Source: an uncultured Balneolaceae bacterium (lineage in GTDB: Bacteria; Bacteroidota; Rhodothermia; Balneolales; Balneolaceae). Taken from it: a stretch of 26,424 nt of DNA. The DNA lies in NCBI GenBank assembly GCA_937982515.1, contig CALJMB010000258.1, positions 1-26,424 on the forward strand. Reading direction: 5' to 3'. Positions within the stretch are counted from its first letter, which is position 1. Each line of letters opens with the position of its first letter. A program made the position numbers and the translations under genes. Positions 22,781 to 26,424 of this stretch are shown here, one piece after another. Under the pieces are notes generated by a model. That model saw nothing but the letters and a program-made list of their open reading frames with translations, was not told the origin of the DNA and ran no database searches.

Positions 22781-23253
22781 AATTTTGAATTTTGAATGTT
22801 TAATTTTGATTTATTACCAAAGTCAGTATTTAATATAGTCTTCCGATATCAACTGAGGGAATTATTGTGAAAAGGGATAATAGAATAAGGGATAAAAGTT
22901 TTGCATTTGCACTCCATATCATTCAGTTATATAGAAGCCTTATAAAAGAAAAAGAGTTCGTTATATCAAAACAGCTTCTAAAAAGCGGGGCCAGTATCGG
23001 AGCTAAGGTGGAAGAGGCCATGGCTGGGCAATCCCGGAAGGATGTTCTACCTAAAATATTCATTGCTTCTAAGGAGGCCCGTGAAACTAGTTATGGGTTA
23101 CAACTTCTGGATAAAAGTTAAATTACGAATCTTGGCGTATCGTATTACCTAGATGAAAAAGAACAAATAAACAGAATTCTAACTTCAATCGTGAAAACAA
23201 CGAAGGGATTTATTAAGGGTTAATTCAAAATTTAACATTCAAAATCCAACATT
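22781..23253. repeat. Inverted heptad arrays bracketing a small-gene cassette
   Basis: Left, 22781-22808 is four 7-bp units: AATTTTG, AATTTTG, AATGTTT, AATTTTG. Right, 23226-23253 on the minus strand is AATGTTG, GATTTTG, AATGTTA, AATTTTG. The best alignment, 22789-22809 against 23225-23245, matches 20 of 21 bases. The right arm runs into the stop codon of the downstream dehydrogenase. Inside lies only the broken four-helix-bundle gene on the plus strand, while both flanking genes are on the minus strand. This has the shape of an inserted unit. No target-site duplication is evident. Confidence 0.65.
22867..23223 (+). pseudogene. S23-type four-helix-bundle protein, broken by an in-frame TAA
   Basis: From a GTG at 22867, with ribosome binding site GAGGGA 6 nt upstream, the frame encodes a protein of the 23S-rRNA-intervening-sequence (S23) four-helix-bundle family. 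Telltale parts are RDKSFAFALHIIQLY, ISKQLLKSGASIGAKVEEA and SKEARETSYGLQLLDKS. At 23119-23121 it meets TAA (codon 85). The same frame then continues with family-like sequence (YYLDEKEQINRILTSIVKTT) to a second TAA at 23221-23223. Total length would be 118 codons, the normal family size. So this is one nonsense mutation, not a shift. A short 84-residue product is possible but would lack the last helix. Function of the chromosomal family is not settled. Confidence 0.85.
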
Positions 23254-24439
23254 AACCGTGGCCCTGTTCTCTCTTCAGCTCCCGCGCAATAATCATCCGC
23301 TGAATCTCCGAAGTGCCTTCTCCGATGGTCATCAGCTTGGCATCCCGAAGAAACCGTTCCACGTGATACTCCTTGATATAGCCATAGCCGCCGTGAATTT
23401 GTACAGCCTCATTCGCCGCCCGGACGGCCAGTTCCGATGCAAAGAGCTTGCCCATAGAGGCCTCTTTGGTAAACGGGCGGCCCTGATCTTTCAGCCAGGC
23501 GGCACGGTGTACCAGAAACCGGGCCGCGTCAATTTCCGTAGCCATGTCGGCCAGCTTGTTTTCTATGGACTGGTAATCGCCTATCGGAGAGCCAAATTGC
23601 CTGCGCTCGCGGGAATACCGGAGCGACTCCTCCAGCGCGCCTCTGGCAATACCTACCGAAAGGGCGCCAATGCCGATACGTCCGCCATCCAGCACCCGCA
23701 TTGTATCGATGAAGCCGTTTCCCTGCTTACCCAGCAGGTTCTCTTCCGGTACCTCCACATTTTCAAAATAGACTTCCGTGGTATCTGAGGCGTTCATCCC
23801 CAGCTTTTCCATCTTTTTACCCGGTTTCACACCATCCCATTCCCGCTCCACAATAAAAGCGCTGACGCCTTTTTTCCCCTTGTCGGGATCGGTCTTTGCC
23901 AAAACCACATAGATGCCTCCCACAGAGCCCTGAGTAATAAATATTTTGGAACCGTTCAGGATCCATACATCGCCCTTTCTTACGGCGGCAGACTTCATCC
24001 CTGAAGCGTCGCTCCCCGATCCCGGCTCCGTCAGGCACCAGGCCCCCAGCTTTTCACCGGTAGTGAGTTGCGAGAGGTATTTCTTCTTCTGCTCGTGGTT
24101 TCCTGCCAGCGCTATGTGTCCCGATGCCAGTGAGGTATGAGAGGCAACCGTCAGAGCCAGGGAGGCATCCCAGCGGGCTATCTCCTCAATCATCAGGCAG
24201 AAGCTGATGTGATCCACCCCGCCGCCGTTGTATTCCTCCGGGTGAACCATCCCCATCAACCCCTGTTCCGCCAGCTTGCGAACCAGTTCATGCGGGAACT
24301 CTTTGTCCGCATCCCGTTCTCTTACATCGGGAGCTATATATCGGGAGGCGAAATCGCGTACGCTGTCGCGTATCATTTGTTGATCATAAGACAGCTCGAA
24401 GGAGAGGGATTTAGGTGATTGCAAGGTTTCTGTACTCAT
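23252..24439 (-). CDS. Short/medium-chain acyl-CoA dehydrogenase
   Basis: A 395-residue FAD-dependent acyl-CoA dehydrogenase, of typical length. FAD/substrate segments are WCLTEPGSGSDASGM and FITQGSVGGIYVVLAKT; the C-terminal part has YSRERRQFGSPIGDYQSIENKLADM and QIHGGYGYIKEYHVERFLRDAK. The catalytic base is E374 in IGEGTSEIQRMI, the position used by butyryl- and medium-chain dehydrogenases. It would form a trans-2-enoyl-CoA and pass electrons to ETF. Chain length cannot be fixed by eye. It shares strand and function class with gcdH, which lies downstream beyond the four-helix cassette. Confidence 0.93.
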   Translation of the reverse strand: MSTETLQSPKSLSFELSYDQQMIRDSVRDFASRYIAPDVRERDADKEFPHELVRKLAEQGLMGMVHPEEYNGGGVDHISFCLMIEEIARWDASLALTVASHTSLASGHIALAGNHEQKKKYLSQLTTGEKLGAWCLTEPGSGSDASGMKSAAVRKGDVWILNGSKIFITQGSVGGIYVVLAKTDPDKGKKGVSAFIVEREWDGVKPGKKMEKLGMNASDTTEVYFENVEVPEENLLGKQGNGFIDTMRVLDGGRIGIGALSVGIARGALEESLRYSRERRQFGSPIGDYQSIENKLADMATEIDAARFLVHRAAWLKDQGRPFTKEASMGKLFASELAVRAANEAVQIHGGYGYIKEYHVERFLRDAKLMTIGEGTSEIQRMIIARELKREQGHG

Positions 24440-24767
24440 ATTGATGGTATTTTGATTAATATGGAGGGTAAGATGAAAAGCTCACTTCTGCCTTTAAAAA
24501 ATGCCGGCTGCATGATTTTACTTCTCTCACTATAATTTCAGAAAAAGCTTTTAACCTCTCGATGCTATTAAAATACAATAATTCAGCAAAGTTGCTGATA
24601 AGAATGCCTGATCGTGAAATGTCTCTCCCTTAATTGACCTCGCAGCGTCGGGTGGGGTACAGAGACTTCCTAAGTTTCCCAAACTTAGGAAATCTGAATT
24701 TCTAGAAGCCGTCTCCCCTCAAAGGGAGAGCTTATAGAATCCATTTATGTTCGAAATCACGTTAAGC
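24440..24767. other. 328-bp spacer with a compound inverted repeat
   Basis: No coding signal is seen between the GH10 stop and the dehydrogenase start. The promoter of the dehydrogenase should lie in its left part, but no clear consensus is visible. CAGCAA-AG-TTGCTG at 24584-24597 is a small palindrome. The right half is dominated by the nested inverted repeat listed at 24623-24730. Confidence 0.5.
24623..24730. repeat. Nested inverted repeat (108 bp)
   Basis: Outer arms CTCTCCCTT (24623-24631) and AAGGGAGAG (24722-24730) are a perfect 9-bp inverted repeat. Inside is a perfect palindrome with 11-bp arms and a 3-nt loop, TTCCTAAGTTT-CCC-AAACTTAGGAA (24667-24691). It sits 37 bp past the GH10 stop, so it might serve as terminator. 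Its nested design is more like a small dispersed repeat element. Confidence 0.6.
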
Positions 24768-25925
24768 TCAGGAATCCAGCCCCACTTCAATAACCCGCTC
24801 CAGGGCAGGTTTTGGCTGGTTATTCCGGTCAAACAGCAGGGGATGGTTGGTCCGCCCCCTTACAGGCCAGTTATTCTTCCAGGATTGCCGGTCATTCACC
24901 CCCCAGAACGTTACGCGGCTGATCTTGTCGCTCTGTTTTTTCAGCAGGCTGAACAGTTTTCCATACCTGTCGGCCAGCCCGGATTGAACCGATTCAGGTA
25001 ATCCATCCTGATAAGGATCCAGGAAGGCCCGGCGCTCCATATCGGCCGTAATATTATCCGGTATGTCTCCTTCCGACGGCAACACATCCACATCCAGCTC
25101 GGTAATCATCACTTTAATTCCCAGTTCTGAGAAGGTTTCGATACTTGCTTCTATCTCCTCAACCGGAGGATGTTCCAGCCCCCAGTGCGCCTGCATGCCA
25201 ATACCGTCGATATCCACTCCGGCTTCCTGTAAATGTGTGACGAGCCTCACCGCTCCCGCACGTTTTTCCGGATTCCACAGGTTATAATCGTTATAATAAA
25301 GCTCCGCATCGGGGTCTGCCTCCCGGGCGGCCCGGAAGGCCTCTTCAATATACGAGAGGCCCGCGATGTCATACCAGGCAGATTCACGCCAGCTGCCATC
25401 CTCATTCAGCGCCTCGTTGACGACATCCCATCCGTGGATACGGCCCTTATACCTGTCCACAACGTTATAGATGTGATCCCTCATCCTTTTCAGCAACTCT
25501 TCTTCTGCCAGCCGGCCGCCATCCTCATTTTTAAAAACCCAGGCCGGGGTCTGATTGTGCCAAACCAGCGTGTGGCCTACTATAAACATGTCATTGGCCT
25601 CACCGTATGCAATAAAACGGTCGGCCAGATCGAAATTGTAGGTTTCAGGTTCGGGGTGTACCCGCTCCCATTTCAGCAGATTTTCCGGAGTGATGGTATT
25701 GAAATGTTTTTCCACCACAGCCTGGTCATCCGCCAGTGTGCCGGATATCTGAAAGTGATTCAGAGCCGTTCCCACAAGAAAATCATTTTCATACACCTGT
25801 TTCAACGCCGGCATCGGCTGCTCTTCATTGGAGGCAGAGCCCGTACAGCAAACAGTACTTACCAGTAAGGCGGTACAATAAAAGAGGATAAAAGGGTGGA
25901 AATATATTTTCTGTTGCTGTTTCAT
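24768..25925 (-). CDS. GH10 endo-1,4-beta-xylanase
   Basis: A 385-residue secreted xylanase that cuts the beta-1,4 backbone of xylan. The frame is open upstream to 26102, but the ATG at 25925 fits best: it gives a signal sequence (MKQQQKIYFHPFILFYC, then cysteines near 26-27, perhaps an atypical lipobox). The TIM-barrel domain covers about 42-380. The acid/base is E171 in GWDVVNEAL and the nucleophile E276 in ITELDVDV. Also typical are TPENLLKWERVHPE, GHTLVWHNQTPAWV and YNDYNLW. There is no carbohydrate-binding module or type IX sorting domain. It stands alone, without transporter or SusCD genes nearby. A palindrome 28 bp upstream shares its core with the twin site near the methyltransferase. 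Confidence 0.95.
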   Translation of the reverse strand: MKQQQKIYFHPFILFYCTALLVSTVCCTGSASNEEQPMPALKQVYENDFLVGTALNHFQISGTLADDQAVVEKHFNTITPENLLKWERVHPEPETYNFDLADRFIAYGEANDMFIVGHTLVWHNQTPAWVFKNEDGGRLAEEELLKRMRDHIYNVVDRYKGRIHGWDVVNEALNEDGSWRESAWYDIAGLSYIEEAFRAAREADPDAELYYNDYNLWNPEKRAGAVRLVTHLQEAGVDIDGIGMQAHWGLEHPPVEEIEASIETFSELGIKVMITELDVDVLPSEGDIPDNITADMERRAFLDPYQDGLPESVQSGLADRYGKLFSLLKKQSDKISRVTFWGVNDRQSWKNNWPVRGRTNHPLLFDRNNQPKPALERVIEVGLDS

Positions 25926-25952
25926 ATTATTTACGGGGCTGTTTTTTATAAG

Positions 25953-25963
25953 GTTACGGTAAC
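25953..25963. promoter_or_regulatory. Palindrome upstream of GH10 sharing the twin-site core
   Basis: GTTACGGTAAC is a perfect inverted repeat 28-38 bp upstream of the GH10 ATG. Its 9-bp core TTACGGTAA is the reverse complement of the core TTACCGTAA of the two sites at 17792-17823. It could be an operator in the 5' leader or promoter. With one site, chance remains possible. Confidence 0.4.
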
Positions 25964-26061
25964 AGTATAAGATAAATGAACAGCGGTAAAATACAAATGA
26001 TTGTATCAGATTATTGTGTGAATCCTTTTTCACCAGCCTGGCATGGCAAGGGTCGAAGACA

Positions 26062-26103
26062 GATGACGGATGGCCGGAGTGGCTGCCGCGATCATCCGTC
26101 ATC
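26062..26103. repeat. 11-bp inverted repeat, 20-nt loop
   Basis: GATGACGGATG (26062-26072) and CATCCGTCATC (26093-26103) are exact reverse complements. GGCCGG and GCCGGCC near either arm allow other pairings. No U-run follows, so it is more likely an operator or repeat fragment than a terminator. Confidence 0.5.
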
Positions 26104-26340
26104 CGTCGCCGGCCTTCTTCATAATATTATGCCGACCTTATGAAATGGAGTCCGCATTACACCGCTTGTTAGCCCGGCTTAGAGGCGCTTTTGTGCTACG
26201 CATAGCAGATAAGAATGCATGTCTCGCAGCTCAGATAAAGAAAGTATCAGGCATGATGTTTTGCATGATAACTTCAATCATATAATGCTTTAAAAAAGCA
26301 ATATAAGTCCGATGTATCTTCATACTTTGCCCGGGGCAAG

Positions 26341-26424
26341 TCCGGCCCATCTCCGGCCCAACTCCGGGCCATCCCCGGGCCAACCCCGGCACACCTTCGA
26401 TACTCCTTCGATACCCCTTCGATA
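26341..26424. repeat. Strict 11-bp-period array, two unit types, cut by window edge
   Basis: Units in register from 26341: TCCGGCCCATC, TCCGGCCCAAC, TCCGGGCCATC, CCCGGGCCAAC, CCCGGCACACC, then TTCGATACTCC, TTCGATACCCC and a partial TTCGATA at the edge. Five GC-rich units pass into a second unit type without a break in the 11-bp phase. The first four alternate ATC and AAC ends, a 22-bp super-period. The array runs off the window. Confidence 0.8.

Larger units (their letters stand above)
25926..26424. other. 499-bp non-coding tail upstream of GH10
   Basis: No credible gene is seen up to the window edge. The region holds a palindrome at 25953-25963, an 11-bp inverted repeat at 26062-26103, a small hairpin TGCTTT-AAA-AAAGCA (26286-26300), the palindrome TTGCCC-G-GGGCAA (26327-26339) and the 11-bp-period array from 26341. 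The GH10 promoter should lie here, but I cannot fix it. Confidence 0.5.

Noticed and set aside
22867..23223. Accessory variability determinant (Avd) of a diversity-generating retroelement
   Set aside because: The fold family is related, but there is no reverse transcriptase and no template or variable repeat nearby.
25926..26102. Earlier in-frame ATG (26102) for the xylanase
   Set aside because: It would add 59 residues ahead of a good signal sequence, and the DNA there holds an inverted repeat. The ATG at 25925 gives a normal secreted GH10.
26070..26285. 71-codon plus-strand frame near the right edge
   Set aside because: It starts inside an inverted repeat, lacks a ribosome binding site and resembles no family.
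26341..26424. CRISPR array
   Set aside because: The unit is only 11 bp, with no spacers between repeats and no cas genes.

Overview
The window reads as a chromosomal stretch from a Bacteroidota-like bacterium, most likely of the Balneolota/Rhodothermota side. Four things point that way. A PorV-type outer-membrane protein of the type IX secretion system is present. The rplU promoter matches the Bacteroidota pattern TTTG-N19-TAnnTTTG exactly. Many genes lack a clear Shine-Dalgarno. The intergenic regions carry short periodic inverted repeats. Base composition looks balanced in genes, with AT-rich spacers. This placement is inference from gene content, not a phylogeny.

Layout. 1-8.5 kb is a mostly minus-strand housekeeping block: ribulose-phosphate 3-epimerase (cut by the window edge), a kinase-less PASTA membrane protein, PorV, a thiolase, a cystathionine gamma-synthase family enzyme and two paralogous TPR lipoproteins. 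A plus-strand pair follows (alpha/beta hydrolase overlapping ridA), ending at a perfect 30-bp palindrome shared with a convergent M23 peptidase. Next comes the rplU-rpmA ribosomal operon, with a clear promoter and terminator and a 78-residue C-terminal tail on L21. Divergent from it are a small unknown gene, a CnoX-like thioredoxin-TPR chaperone and a membrane-anchored cyclophilin with a long helical-repeat N-terminus.

16.5-21.2 kb holds a possible regulatory module: an Rv2258c-like methyltransferase, a 952-residue LuxR-type ATPase/TPR regulator and a small cupin lacking the usual metal ligands. Between methyltransferase and regulator lie two copies of an 11-bp palindrome whose centres are exactly 21 bp apart. 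The 9-bp core recurs just upstream of the GH10 xylanase gene at 25.95 kb. 21.5-24.4 kb has two acyl-CoA dehydrogenases (one clearly glutaryl-CoA dehydrogenase type), which with the thiolase suggest acyl-CoA catabolism. Between them, in opposite orientation, sits an S23-type four-helix-bundle gene broken by one in-frame TAA and bracketed by inverted arrays of 7-bp units. The last part holds a GH10 endoxylanase and a 0.5-kb non-coding tail ending in a strict 11-bp-period array that runs off the window.

The most unusual signals are non-coding: the twin palindrome, the bracketed S23 cassette, other heptad-periodic spacers, a GC-rich structured island at 21.29-21.40 kb, and the terminal 11-bp array. 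I found no tRNA, rRNA, CRISPR or intact insertion sequence.
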